Positions 35,194 to 44,144 of a stretch of DNA of 64,000 bases are shown piece by piece. Below the pieces are notes generated by a model. The model searched no databases, was not told the DNA's origin, and was given only the letters and a program-made list of their open reading frames with translations. Origin of the DNA: Pantanalinema sp. GBBB05 (lineage in GTDB: Bacteria; Cyanobacteriota; Cyanobacteriia; Leptolyngbyales; Leptolyngbyaceae); the NCBI GenBank assembly GCA_016743235.1, contig VRZD01000007.1, positions 124,001 through 188,000 on the forward strand. Direction: 5' to 3'. The stretch's first letter is position 1, and the number at the start of each line of letters is the position of its first letter. Made by a program: the position numbers and the translations under genes.

Positions 35194-36177
35194 GTGTGGA
35201 TTACTTCATCGTTGGATACGGTTTTAACACCAACTGCGGTCGCTCTGGGAAATTTTGATGGTGTACATCAAGGGCATCGGCAGGTGATTCAGCCTGTGCT
35301 GGATTGCGTGTCACCGACTGGTGAGGCTGCCCACCCTACGGTTGTGACCTTTTACCCTCACCCGCAAGAGTTTTTTACTGGGCAACGCCGCCATATCTTA
35401 ACGCCGTTGCATGAAAAGATCGCGCTCCTCAAAGCGATCGGGGTCAAGCAATTGGTGCTGTTGCCGTTTAACCGCGAGCTGGCAAGTTTAAGTCCTGAGC
35501 AATTTGTCCAAACGATTCTGGTAGAACACCTGTGCGCCTGCCGGGTCAGCGTCGGGTCAAATTTTTGTTTTGGACGCCAACGCTCAGGAACGGTCGCTGA
35601 TCTGCAAGCGATCGGGGCGAGTCACGGCATTGAAGTCGCGATCGCTCCCCTAGCCATGTTGGCAGAAGAACGGGTCAGTAGTTCAGCGATTCGGCAAGCC
35701 CTCCAGGCCGGTGAAGTGCCCCAAGCGAACCGTTTATTAGGTCGCTCCTATCGGTTGATTGGACGGGTGGTGGGTGGTCAGCAACGAGGCAGAACGATCG
35801 GCTTCCCAACAGCAAACTTGCAATTACCGCCGGAGAAATTTCTGCCACGCCAGGGAGTTTACGCCGTTAAGGTTTATGTAGGAGAGCTAGATGAGCATGG
35901 TCAACTGCCAGCCACCATAGTGCTTCCAGGGGTAATGAATCTAGGCACTCGACCGACGGTGGATGGTAGCCATGAAACTGTGGAAGTCCACCTATTGGGC
36001 TGGTCAGGTGATCTATATGGTAAAAATTTGTGCGTGACTCTGGAACACTTTTTGCGCCCAGAACAGAAGTTTGCCTCTCTAGATGCTCTCAAAGCCCAAA
36101 TCCAGTCAGACTGCTTAGCGGCAACCGCATTGTTCGCCGCTGCCCATAAAACCCCAGAACCGGAGAATCGCGTCTAA
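35194..36177 (+). CDS. ribF: Bifunctional riboflavin kinase/FAD synthetase
   Basis: RibF phosphorylates riboflavin to FMN and adenylates FMN to FAD in the cytoplasm. In the 327-residue protein the N-terminal adenylyltransferase domain (about 10-180) has ALGNFDGVHQGHRQV, VTFYPHPQEFF and VSSSAIRQALQAGEV; the C-terminal kinase domain (about 185-310) has GRTIGFPTANLQLP and PGVMNLGTRPTVDGSHETVEVHLLG in shorter pieces. Length is normal. The start is GTG at 35194. It is convergent with aroB. Confidence 0.96.
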   Translation: MWITSSLDTVLTPTAVALGNFDGVHQGHRQVIQPVLDCVSPTGEAAHPTVVTFYPHPQEFFTGQRRHILTPLHEKIALLKAIGVKQLVLLPFNRELASLSPEQFVQTILVEHLCACRVSVGSNFCFGRQRSGTVADLQAIGASHGIEVAIAPLAMLAEERVSSSAIRQALQAGEVPQANRLLGRSYRLIGRVVGGQQRGRTIGFPTANLQLPPEKFLPRQGVYAVKVYVGELDEHGQLPATIVLPGVMNLGTRPTVDGSHETVEVHLLGWSGDLYGKNLCVTLEHFLRPEQKFASLDALKAQIQSDCLAATALFAAAHKTPEPENRV

Positions 36178-36233
36178 AGTCCAACTGCCAGATGGGCGGT
36201 TGCATACCTGTGACTACCCCAGGTAATCTTATC

Positions 36234-37337
36234 CTACGCAGCGGTCACGCGCTCCAATACCTGCCGGAGCACCTGGCTGTCAACTTGATCGGTGATTGTC
36301 ACGGTGCCGATGTCTGTTGGTAAGACAAACCGGACCTGCCCGGCTTGAACTTTCTTGTCCAGCTTAAGGGTGGCGACGATCGCGTCAAGCTCGATGCCAG
36401 TTGGAATTTGGGTGGGTAATCCAGCTTTGGCAATGAGTGTTAACTGGCGTTCGGCACAGGTTTCTGTCCACAGGTCTAATGCCACGGCTAATTGTCCTGC
36501 TGCGACCATGCCAATAGCGACGGCTTCCCCATGATTGACCGATCGATAGCCGGTTAAACTTTCGATCGCGTGCCCGATCGTGTGTCCATAGTTCAGAATG
36601 GCTCGGAGTCCAGCCTCTTTCTCGTCTTTGCTCACCACATGGGCTTTTGCCTGGCACGAGCGAGTCAGAATGTCCTGGAGTAGGTCACTACTGACATAGG
36701 AAAGCTGACTGAGCCGTTTCGCGACCTCCAGATGCTCAAATAGTTCTGCATCCCAGATCACCCCGTATTTGATCACTTCTGCCATGCCAGCTCGGAATTC
36801 TCGTGCCGGCAGAGTTTTGAGTACGTCTGGATCAATCAATACCAACCGAGGTTGATGAAAGGCTCCAATCAGATTTTTGCCTCTGGGATGATTGACGCCG
36901 GTTTTACCCCCGATCGCGGAATCGACCATCGCTAGTAAGGACGTCGGCACTTGTACCACATTAATCCCCCGTAACCAGGTCGCCGCTGCAAAGCCAGCCA
37001 TATCCCCAATCACGCCACCCCCCAATGCCACGATCGTCGAGGTGCGTTCTAACCGCAGATCTAAGGCGGCATCATAAATTTTTTGAATGGTTGCCGGCGT
37101 TTTGTAGCGCTCCCCTGCTGGCAAGATACAGGAACCAGTCTCAAACCCAGCCGCTTTTAGCGCTGTAATCGTGCGATCACCGTAATGCCGAAAGATGGTG
37201 GGGTTAGACACCACTAAAACTTGGCTGCCCAGCTTGGCTAACTGCCGCATCTGGTCGCCAAGCTGATCCAAATGACTGGGCGCGATCGCAATATCGTAGG
37301 CTTGATCTGGCAGCGAAACAGGAATCACGGATGGCAT
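36234..37337 (-). CDS. aroB: 3-Dehydroquinate synthase
   Basis: AroB converts DAHP to 3-dehydroquinate, the second step of the shikimate pathway, using NAD+ and a divalent metal. The 367-residue product contains the NAD motif [14 protein letters not shown], the [20 protein letters not shown] and [10 protein letters not shown] active-site segments and metal ligands in GMAEVIKYG (Glu), [11 protein letters not shown] (His) and [11 protein letters not shown] (His). Full length. It is divergent from the petL-like gene with 144 bases between. Confidence 0.97.
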   Translation of the reverse strand: MPSVIPVSLPDQAYDIAIAPSHLDQLGDQMRQLAKLGSQVLVVSNPTIFRHYGDRTITALKAAGFETGSCILPAGERYKTPATIQKIYDAALDLRLERTSTIVALGGGVIGDMAGFAAATWLRGINVVQVPTSLLAMVDSAIGGKTGVNHPRGKNLIGAFHQPRLVLIDPDVLKTLPAREFRAGMAEVIKYGVIWDAELFEHLEVAKRLSQLSYVSSDLLQDILTRSCQAKAHVVSKDEKEAGLRAILNYGHTIGHAIESLTGYRSVNHGEAVAIGMVAAGQLAVALDLWTETCAERQLTLIAKAGLPTQIPTGIELDAIVATLKLDKKVQAGQVRFVLPTDIGTVTITDQVDSQVLRQVLERVTAA

Positions 37338-37481
37338 AGATTCAGACGGGAATGCAGCGATAGAGAGTCAAAAAAACAGGTGGATAGTCACTAGACTATT
37401 CCCTGTTGCCTGTATGCATCCTACTGCACTGTGGAGTGCCATTGTTTTGTATAGTTTTGTTAGTGATAAAGGAGATCGAAG

Positions 37482-37577
37482 ATGGGCGGTGTATTAATTT
37501 ACTTTGTCTTGTTGGGTGGGGCATTTGCGACAGCGATCAGCTTGTATTTTGCTTTTCGAGCGATCAAGCTGATCTAG
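37482..37577 (+). CDS. petL: PetL-like cytochrome b6f small subunit
   Basis: A 31-residue single-helix protein: MGGVLIYFVLLGGAFATAIS and then LYFAFRAIKLI. It has a strong ribosome binding site (AAAGGAG at 37468-37474, seven bases before ATG). One transmembrane helix, a small polar N-terminus and the basic RAIKLI-type end fit the small cytochrome b6f subunit PetL, which stabilises the dimer in thylakoid membranes. The call rests on size, topology and the C-terminal motif, so another small photosynthetic subunit is possible. It is monocistronic, followed by a perfect 16-bp hairpin. Confidence 0.7.
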   Translation: MGGVLIYFVLLGGAFATAISLYFAFRAIKLI

Positions 37578-37584
37578 GCGTCAA

Positions 37585-37623
37585 AGCCCAATTCACCTGA
37601 CACGATTTCAGGTGAATTGGGCT
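37585..37623. terminator. Perfect 16-bp hairpin after petL
   Basis: AGCCCAATTCACCTGA (37585-37600) pairs fully with TCAGGTGAATTGGGCT (37608-37623) around a 7-base loop. It lies between petL and the convergent radical SAM gene and most likely terminates both transcripts, although no long T-run follows. Confidence 0.75.
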
Positions 37624-37657
37624 AGGGCGAACATCGTTCGCCCTGCCACACGAGTTC

Positions 37658-39241
37658 CTAGGAAATTGTGGTAAATTGCGGACTCAGTGCTTGCACGGGT
37701 TGTTTAGCAACCTGAGCCAAATAGGCTTCGACTTGGGCTTCAATCTGTTCCCGCACGATTTGCCGGTAATGCAGGAAATGCTCATTATGGGCACAGACAG
37801 TTAGATAGTGCTCCCAAACCGCTGGATTATTCTTGATCATGCTAAATAGGTGATGCCAGAATTTCCAGCGAGTTTTTCGTACAACGCCCTGCCGCCAGCA
37901 GACGATCGCCAATGCCCGTAGGTCAATCAGGCTCGGTAGTTTAGCCGGGGCTTTACATTTAGGTGCACCCAGCATCAGGAAGCAGCGATAGACCCGATCG
38001 AGATACTGCTCTGGATCGTATAACTGCCAGAACGCCTCCACATATTCCCGGGCGATATCCTCCAGCGGTCGAGTGGGAACAAAATTCATCAGCGACGTTT
38101 GGTTGAGTTCGCTATCTTTGCTATACAGCCGTCCTTCTTTTTCCAGGCGGTGCCAGAGAGCTGTGCTAGGTAAGGCCTGAAGCATGGCAAAGGTGGTAGT
38201 GGGAATGGCAGTTGCTTCGGCAAACCGCACGATGCGATCGCCCGCTCCAGCTTGTTCCCCATCAAAGCCAATAATAAATCCAGCGATCGGGCGTATCCCA
38301 GCTTTGGTAATGCTCTGTACCGACTCAATCAGCGAACTGCGGGTGTTCTGAAACTTTCGAGTCAGAGATAGGCTAGCTTCATCAGGTGTTTCAATCCCTA
38401 GAAACACCGCATCAAAGTAGCATTCCACCATGAGATCCATTAATTCCGGGTCTTGCGCTAGATCGATCGAGGCTTCGGTATTGAACCGGAAGGGATATTG
38501 GTGTTCCCGCTGCCAGACTTTTAGTTCTTTCAGCAGCAGTTTCACGTTCCGCTTATTGCCGATGAAGTTGTCATCGACCATAAACACGCCTCGCCGCCAC
38601 CCTAGTTCATAGAGATAATCCAGTTCTGCTAGAAGCTGTTGCGGCGTTTTGGTGCGAGGTTTACGACCATACAGCACAATAATGTCGCAGAACTCACACT
38701 GAAAGGGGCAACCCCGCGAAAATTGGACCGACATAGAATCGTAGGCATCAAATTCCAGTAAGTCATAGCGGGGAATGGGCGTTGTAGTGACATCGGGTTT
38801 TTCCCCATCGCTGCGGAAGATACCTTGAGTTTGCCCCCGTGCGATCGCATCGACAAACATTGGCAGGGTAATTTCCCCTTCATCCAGAATCAAATAATCG
38901 GCTCCTGCTGCCTCGGCTTCTTCAGGAACCGAAGTCGGATAGGGTCCTCCGACAGCGACCCGTTTTCCCCGCCGCTTGGCCTCCCGAATCAAGCTGATCA
39001 GATCCACCTTTTGCACAATCATGGCAGAGAGGATCACCAGATCTGCCCATTCCCATTCGGCTTCTGTGACCGATCGCACGTTGCGATCAACTAGTTTGAA
39101 GTCCCAGGTTTGTGGCAGAATCGCCGCAACGGTGATCAGTCCCAAGGGTGGGAGCAGCACCTTGCGATCGACCAGTTCCAGAATCTTTTCGTACGACCAG
39201 AACGTTTTGGGAAATAGCGGATAAACCAATAAAACTCGCAT
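37658..39241 (-). CDS. B12-binding-domain radical SAM protein (paralog 1)
   Basis: The 527-residue cytoplasmic protein has a cobalamin-binding-like domain (about 1-140; MRVLLVYPLF, PPLGLITVAAILPQ, AVGGPYPTSVPEEAEAAGA), a radical SAM domain (about 165-370) with the [4Fe-4S] motif Cys178-X3-Cys182-X2-Cys185 (SRGCPFQCEFCD), and a DUF4070-like C-terminus. The DxHxxG base motif is absent, as often in this class. Such enzymes methylate unactivated carbons or do related radical chemistry; hopanoid C-2 methylase HpnP has the same architecture, but no hopanoid gene is nearby. A paralog about three-quarters identical by eye lies just upstream. Confidence 0.9.
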   Translation of the reverse strand: MRVLLVYPLFPKTFWSYEKILELVDRKVLLPPLGLITVAAILPQTWDFKLVDRNVRSVTEAEWEWADLVILSAMIVQKVDLISLIREAKRRGKRVAVGGPYPTSVPEEAEAAGADYLILDEGEITLPMFVDAIARGQTQGIFRSDGEKPDVTTTPIPRYDLLEFDAYDSMSVQFSRGCPFQCEFCDIIVLYGRKPRTKTPQQLLAELDYLYELGWRRGVFMVDDNFIGNKRNVKLLLKELKVWQREHQYPFRFNTEASIDLAQDPELMDLMVECYFDAVFLGIETPDEASLSLTRKFQNTRSSLIESVQSITKAGIRPIAGFIIGFDGEQAGAGDRIVRFAEATAIPTTTFAMLQALPSTALWHRLEKEGRLYSKDSELNQTSLMNFVPTRPLEDIAREYVEAFWQLYDPEQYLDRVYRCFLMLGAPKCKAPAKLPSLIDLRALAIVCWRQGVVRKTRWKFWHHLFSMIKNNPAVWEHYLTVCAHNEHFLHYRQIVREQIEAQVEAYLAQVAKQPVQALSPQFTTIS

Positions 39242-39288
39242 TAAAATGCAGGCTCCTTTGTTGATTCTGAGTAAATTTATGCGATCGA

Positions 39289-40878
39289 TTAGCTGGCAAG
39301 TTGTCGCAGCATCGGGTCTTCTGAAGCAATAACTGCTCGGGGTGATTCGGTTGCCAAATAATCCGCTAATTGGGTTTCAATCTGATCGCGCACAATCTGC
39401 CGATATTCCAGGAAGTGTTCACCTAAAGCACAAACGGCTAAGTAATGCTGCCAAACGGCAGGATTATGCCGCAGAATCCCAATCAAATTGAGCCAGAACT
39501 TCCACCGGGTTTTGCGAACCACACCCTGCCGCCAACACATAGTCAGTAACGCTCGGATACCGACCCAATCCACTTTCCGTAATCGGCTGGGACATTTCGG
39601 GGCACCAATCTGGCGAAAATGGCGATAGGTGCGTTCCAGATAGCGTATGGGATCGTAGAGTTCCCAAAATGCTTGGACATACTCCCGCGCAATGTCCTCT
39701 AACGGACGAGTCGGCACAAAGTTCATTAAGGTGGTCTGGTTAATGTTGGCGACCTTGTCCCGTAGCCGCCCTTCTCGTTCTAACCGATGCCACAAAGCGG
39801 TATCCGGTAGAGCTTGTAGCATGCTAAAGAAGGCTACAGGAATGGTCGTTTGTTCCACAAATCGCACGATGCGATCGCCAGCTCCTGGTTTTTCGCCATC
39901 AAACCCAATGATGAAACCTGCCATCACCCGTAAACCTGATCGCACGATCGCGTCAACCGCTTCAGACAGAGAATCGCGTGTGTTCTGAAACTTTTGCGTT
40001 AGTGCCAAGCTCGCTTCATCGGGCGTCTCAACGCCTAAAAAGACCGCATTGAAATTGCACTCTACCATCAGATCCATCAATTCTTGATCTTGGGCAAGAT
40101 CCACCGAGGCTTCGGTATTGAAATGGAAAGGATAGTTATGCTCTGCCATCCACGGTTTGAGTTCACGTAGCAGCAGTTTGACATTCCGCTTATTGCCAAT
40201 GAAATTGTCATCCACCATGAAAATTGTTCGCCGCCAGCCCAACTCATACAGACGTTCTAGTTCAGCTAAAAGTTGCTGGGGGGTTTTTGTGCGCGGTTTA
40301 CGACCATACAGCACAATGATGTCGCAGAACTCGCATTGAAAGGGACAACCCCGCGAGAACTGAATTGACATATTATCGTAAGCGGTAAAATCTAGCAGGT
40401 CGAACCGGGGAATGGGTGTGGTGGTGACATCTGGCTTTTCGCCATCAGCGCGAAATGTCCCTTCAGGCTGCCCTTGCTGAATCGCTGCAACAAACAACGG
40501 CAGGGTAATTTCTCCTTCGTCCAAAATCAAATAATTTGCCCCTGCCTGGGCGGCTTCTTGTGGGAGTGCGGTGGCATAAGGACCACCGACCGCTACAGGT
40601 TTACCGCGACGGTTAGCTTCTTGAATTTGACGGAGAAAATCTTCTTTTTGGACAATCATGGCAGAGAGCATGACTAAATCTGCCCACTCCCATTCAGCGT
40701 CCGTGACGGATCGAACATTGCGATCGACCAGCTGAAATTCCCATTCCTGAGGCAAAATTGCTGCTACAGTAACTAAGCCTAATGGCGGTAGTAAGGCTTT
40801 GCGGTCTACCAGCTCCAACGCTTTTTCAAACGACCAAAAGCTTTTAGGAAATTGGGGATAAATCAATAAAACGCGCAT
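39289..40878 (-). CDS. B12-binding-domain radical SAM protein (paralog 2)
   Basis: A 529-residue protein with the same plan as its downstream paralog: B12-binding-like N-terminal domain, radical SAM core with Cys178/Cys182/Cys185 (SRGCPFQCEFCD) and DUF4070-like C-terminus. The frame opens 16 codons earlier at 40926, but the paralog's start MRVLLxYP and the position of the divergent gene favour the ATG at 40878. The two genes are 47 bases apart and arose by tandem duplication; divergence is highest in the C-terminal 60 residues, suggesting different substrates or partners. The product cannot be named. Confidence 0.9.
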   Translation of the reverse strand: MRVLLIYPQFPKSFWSFEKALELVDRKALLPPLGLVTVAAILPQEWEFQLVDRNVRSVTDAEWEWADLVMLSAMIVQKEDFLRQIQEANRRGKPVAVGGPYATALPQEAAQAGANYLILDEGEITLPLFVAAIQQGQPEGTFRADGEKPDVTTTPIPRFDLLDFTAYDNMSIQFSRGCPFQCEFCDIIVLYGRKPRTKTPQQLLAELERLYELGWRRTIFMVDDNFIGNKRNVKLLLRELKPWMAEHNYPFHFNTEASVDLAQDQELMDLMVECNFNAVFLGVETPDEASLALTQKFQNTRDSLSEAVDAIVRSGLRVMAGFIIGFDGEKPGAGDRIVRFVEQTTIPVAFFSMLQALPDTALWHRLEREGRLRDKVANINQTTLMNFVPTRPLEDIAREYVQAFWELYDPIRYLERTYRHFRQIGAPKCPSRLRKVDWVGIRALLTMCWRQGVVRKTRWKFWLNLIGILRHNPAVWQHYLAVCALGEHFLEYRQIVRDQIETQLADYLATESPRAVIASEDPMLRQLAS

Positions 40879-41021
40879 ATTGATGCCACACTCACACCAC
40901 AACGGTCTTGCATTCAAATGACTCAAGCTTATCGTGTTCGTACAATTTTGTGCGGGTTCGGTTTGGTATTCTGAGTGGTTTAAAGGTTGGTAACACGACG
41001 GATAAGCATCGAGATCGATCT

Positions 41022-41963
41022 ATGAAAGCAATCGGGGCACGGGTAAAACCCTGGCTGCGCTGGGCAATTTTAGGGGGAACCCTGTTCTTTTTAGTCAAGG
41101 TTCTGAAGGAGAATTGGCAAAGCGTTACCCAGATTCAGATCAGTGCATCTGGCTGGGCTTGTTTGGCGATCGCTTTAGGCATAACCTTGCTGGCGCACAC
41201 GTTTGCCGGTTGGGTTTGGAGTCAGATTCTGCAAGATTTCCACCAGTCGGTTAATCGTGGCTGGATCATTCAGGCTTACTTGAAAACCAATATCGCCAAA
41301 TACTTGCCTGGAAACATCTGGCACTATTACGGACGGATTACTGCCGCAACGACCGCCGGAGCTTCAGTGGCGTCGGCAACGGTCAGTGTGTTATTAGAAC
41401 CGCTGCTGATGGCAGCCTCAGCGTTAATCATTGCCTTATTTTGTAGCCAACAGATTGTGGCTAAGTATGGTTTCCCAGCCCTGTTGTTACAACTATGTGG
41501 TTTAGGCGCTGTCCTGTTATCGGTGCATCCGATCGTCCTCAATCAATTGATTCAACGGTTGCGCCAGTTAAAGGGACGCTCCAGCCCAGAGCCAGCCAGC
41601 AATGCCCAGCCCTTTCAGCTAGATCACTATCCGATCGTGCCCCTCTTAGGCGAAATGGGATTTTTGCTGTTGCGGGGGGTTGGCTTTCTTGCTACCTTTG
41701 TTGCCCTCAGTCCGATCACCCCGGACCAAAGCTGGATGCTGTTGAGTGCGTTTAGTGTGGCGTGGCTCCTGGGCTTAGTTGTTCCGGGTGCGCCTGGAGG
41801 GATCGGTGTATTTGAAGCGACGGCGCTGACATTGCTCGATCGTCAATTCGCACCTGGGTTAATTCTGAGTGTGGTTGCCTGTTACCGCCTCATTAGTATT
41901 CTGGCGGAAACGGCTGGAGCTGGTCTGGCGCAGTTAGATGCTCAACTGGGACAGGTTGACTGA
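41022..41963 (+). CDS. UPF0104/lysylphosphatidylglycerol synthase-like membrane protein
   Basis: A 313-residue inner-membrane protein with some eight hydrophobic helices (e.g. AILGGTLFFLVKVL, CLAIALGITLLAHTFAGWVW, AASALIIALFCSQQ). The hallmarks are NIAKYLPGNIWHYYGRI and the C-terminal VPGAPGGIGVFEATALTLLDR, which are the conserved flippase-like motifs of the UPF0104/AglD2 family. Such proteins are thought to move lipid-linked molecules; no catalytic MprF synthase domain is fused. The frame opens at 40908 but that overlaps the divergent radical SAM start, so ATG at 41022 is preferred. Confidence 0.87.
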   Translation: MKAIGARVKPWLRWAILGGTLFFLVKVLKENWQSVTQIQISASGWACLAIALGITLLAHTFAGWVWSQILQDFHQSVNRGWIIQAYLKTNIAKYLPGNIWHYYGRITAATTAGASVASATVSVLLEPLLMAASALIIALFCSQQIVAKYGFPALLLQLCGLGAVLLSVHPIVLNQLIQRLRQLKGRSSPEPASNAQPFQLDHYPIVPLLGEMGFLLLRGVGFLATFVALSPITPDQSWMLLSAFSVAWLLGLVVPGAPGGIGVFEATALTLLDRQFAPGLILSVVACYRLISILAETAGAGLAQLDAQLGQVD

Positions 41964-42017
41964 CTCTAGAGCCAGGGACGTTCTTGACTCACGCCCATTT
42001 CCTATCGACCTCTCAAG

Positions 42018-43388
42018 CTACTCCTCCAAAGTCAAATTCTCTGACGAAGTCGGTTCAGGCGTAAATTCTACTTCAGCCTCATTTTTTAGCTGTGAGAAAA
42101 TCCGGTAAGTATCCGGGTCAAAAAACTGCGGTCTTTGAGGCGGTTCGGGCGCCATTTTGACGAGATTATATTGCACGTTTTCGGCATGAATGGCAAAGGT
42201 GACATTAAACACTTCCAGAAAGTTGACTACCCAAGCGCATTCATCCTCGGGATAGTCCTGGTAGTACTTAATTAAGATGGCGATTCGAGACTCCAAATGA
42301 GTCCGAGAATGCTTACAAATTAAGATAATTTTGAGGAGTACTGTGACTAATGTAATAGGATTACCTTGAGAAAGTAACATAGCAAACAACGGTGAAGGCT
42401 CTTCTTGTCCTTCCGTTGTCAGGTAATCAATCACACGATTACAGGTTCTTAAAATCAGAGCGTTACTAATAGTTTCTTCATGATGGCTAGTATATAAGAT
42501 CTCTAGTTTCTCTTTAAGATTCGCTCTTAACATTTCAGCGAAGGTTTGGCTATCCATTGAAAACATTAAGTAATTCAATAGACTGTGCTTAAAGTCTTCG
42601 TAGCTGAGATTTTGAGTTTGGTTAGTGAAAATATTGGCTAAGTTGACATAGCTAAAGGGTCCCCGCTTCGCTACGATCGTTTTAATCAGCCGCAACACTT
42701 CGTCCCCTAGAGCAGTGGGATTTTTGGGCGGACGTTCACTAGCAGAACGGGTTTGCGATCGGGCAATATACATAGCAAGGTCAAACTTAAAGCGGTCTTT
42801 GAGTTGCTTGGATAAAGCTCTAGCCGCTTCTCGCTGCTCGATCGGATTACGTAAGTCAATATATTGCGGTACTAACAGGTAAGACGTATAGCGAGAACTC
42901 CAAGGACCTCGGCCGAGTTCTTCATAGCGAGAGGCAAATAATTTGAGTTCTTCAAAATCCTTACCGCTAATAAAGTTGGCAATCCACAGCCGCAGTCGCT
43001 TTAAAGTCGGTGAGGCAGTATGGCGATTAAAGCAAGGGTCAGCAAAGATCTGGATTAATTCTTGAATTGGCTTATAGTGACGACTGGCATCCCAGTTATT
43101 CACTAAAATGTAGCAACAGCGCTTGAGCGTATTTCTAAACTCTTCTTCATTATTGCTAAAAACAATATCGTAAACAGCTTGCATTGCCTCTGAATTTACA
43201 GAGTCAACGTGATAGATGAATAGCCGTTTGAACTCTAATAGAACTTCTTCCGGCGGCCATTTCTTAACAATTTCTAAAAGAAAATTATAAAGAATATCCT
43301 GAGCATGCTGGATATTCCGACCCGATCGACTGAATCGGTAGGACGATTCATCACGATAGGCATCTGGTAGGGAATCCCTGATCATCAT
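42018..43388 (-). CDS. Conserved hypothetical protein, helical
   Basis: A 456-residue soluble protein, rich in charged and aromatic residues and predicted to be almost wholly alpha-helical (e.g. HAQDILYNFLLEIVKKWPPEEVLLEFKRL, in parts; RNTLKRCCYILVNNWD). No signal peptide, membrane segment or catalytic motif is apparent. The PPEEVLLEF and YQDYPEDECAWVVNFLEVFNV segments look conserved in cyanobacterial proteins I remember only vaguely. The start is ATG at 43388; GTG at 43394 is an alternative. It is convergent with the UPF0104 gene and isolated from others by 750 bases upstream. Confidence 0.75.
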   Translation of the reverse strand: MMIRDSLPDAYRDESSYRFSRSGRNIQHAQDILYNFLLEIVKKWPPEEVLLEFKRLFIYHVDSVNSEAMQAVYDIVFSNNEEEFRNTLKRCCYILVNNWDASRHYKPIQELIQIFADPCFNRHTASPTLKRLRLWIANFISGKDFEELKLFASRYEELGRGPWSSRYTSYLLVPQYIDLRNPIEQREAARALSKQLKDRFKFDLAMYIARSQTRSASERPPKNPTALGDEVLRLIKTIVAKRGPFSYVNLANIFTNQTQNLSYEDFKHSLLNYLMFSMDSQTFAEMLRANLKEKLEILYTSHHEETISNALILRTCNRVIDYLTTEGQEEPSPLFAMLLSQGNPITLVTVLLKIILICKHSRTHLESRIAILIKYYQDYPEDECAWVVNFLEVFNVTFAIHAENVQYNLVKMAPEPPQRPQFFDPDTYRIFSQLKNEAEVEFTPEPTSSENLTLEE

Positions 43389-43710
43389 AGGCACTCAGGA
43401 TACGAGAAGGTTTTGCTCTGACGCATGTTAAAACAGCCATTGAACTAAACCAGAGATGAGTTTAAGCAACTCATTCGGCGATCGCCGAATTCACAAAAGC
43501 TGTGACCCAGTCTACAAATTAGCGTTTATCTCTATGATGCTGGAAGCAACTTCTAGTATCAGTGATGATAAAAGAGTAGCTAAGTGATTCTTGGGAAAAA
43601 CTACGGTGATCTGTATCATGGATACTGACTACGATATGGAGATCAAAGGATACATAACTTCAGTGAAAACACTTAATTTGTTTAAGTACCATCCTTAAGA
43701 TAGACTTTTT

Positions 43711-43743
43711 AAGTGTTCAAGAAAAAATATATTCCGAACACTT
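43711..43743. repeat. Inverted repeat AAGTGTTC/GAACACTT
   Basis: AAGTGTTC (43711-43718) and GAACACTT (43736-43743) form eight perfect pairs around an A-rich loop. It is in the upstream region of the 42018 gene (minus strand), about 320 bases from its start. It may be an operator or an RNA hairpin. Confidence 0.35.
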
Positions 43744-44028
43744 GTGGTTCGTGGTGACCCTAGAACTAAAGATTTAAGAGCCTGATAGGTTAGCTTCAGC
43801 CAGTTGGTTGAACTAGCTAACTTAGGATGTTGACCTCGTAAATCTATCTAAGCGATCGCCACGATTATGCAATTTTGAACAAGTTCACTCGGAAAATTGT
43901 TCAACTTGAGATCGCCCTGCCTGAAATCATAGGTGACAGAATGGAGTACCGTGATCACCCGTTTAGGTCAAGTCTGGCGATCGCTTTCTCCTCCTGAAGT
44001 CAGTTTATAAGTTGTGATAGCGAGTCTT

Positions 44029-44065
44029 TCAGCCATTCTGCTGATTCAATTGGCAGAATGGCTGA
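44029..44065 (-). terminator. 13-bp hairpin downstream of tRNA-Leu
   Basis: TCAGCCATTCTGC (44029-44041) pairs perfectly with GCAGAATGGCTGA (44053-44065) around an 11-base loop. It lies 80 bases past the tRNA 3' end. The T-run is poor, so it is a candidate terminator. Confidence 0.5.
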
Positions 44066-44085
44066 GACAAAGCAGATTACAAAGA

Positions 44086-44124
44086 TGCTCCACATCCAAT
44101 CTGGCTGATAACGGATTTGGAGCA
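44086..44124 (-). terminator. Hairpin just after tRNA-Leu
   Basis: TGCTCCA (44086-44092) and TGGAGCA (44118-44124) form seven pairs, with an inner ATCC/GGAT helix. It lies 20 bases past the tRNA 3' end on its strand and may help end the tRNA transcript. Confidence 0.4.
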
Positions 44125-44144
44125 CCTGATTTATGTTGTGAGGA

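Larger units (their letters stand above)
43389..44144. other. Intergenic region between the 42018 gene and tRNA-Leu
   Basis: About 750 bases with three hairpins (43711-43743, 44029-44065, 44086-44124). The two nearest the tRNA are probably linked to its transcript end. No protein frame with a start signal was found. Confidence 0.4.

Noticed and set aside
37406..37600. 64-codon plus-strand frame around petL
   Set aside because: It is in another register over the petL-like gene, lacks a ribosome binding site and runs into the hairpin arm. The 31-codon frame has the better signals.
37658..40878. Naming the radical SAM pair hpnP
   Set aside because: Architecture matches, but there is no hopanoid gene context and related DUF4070 enzymes are numerous.
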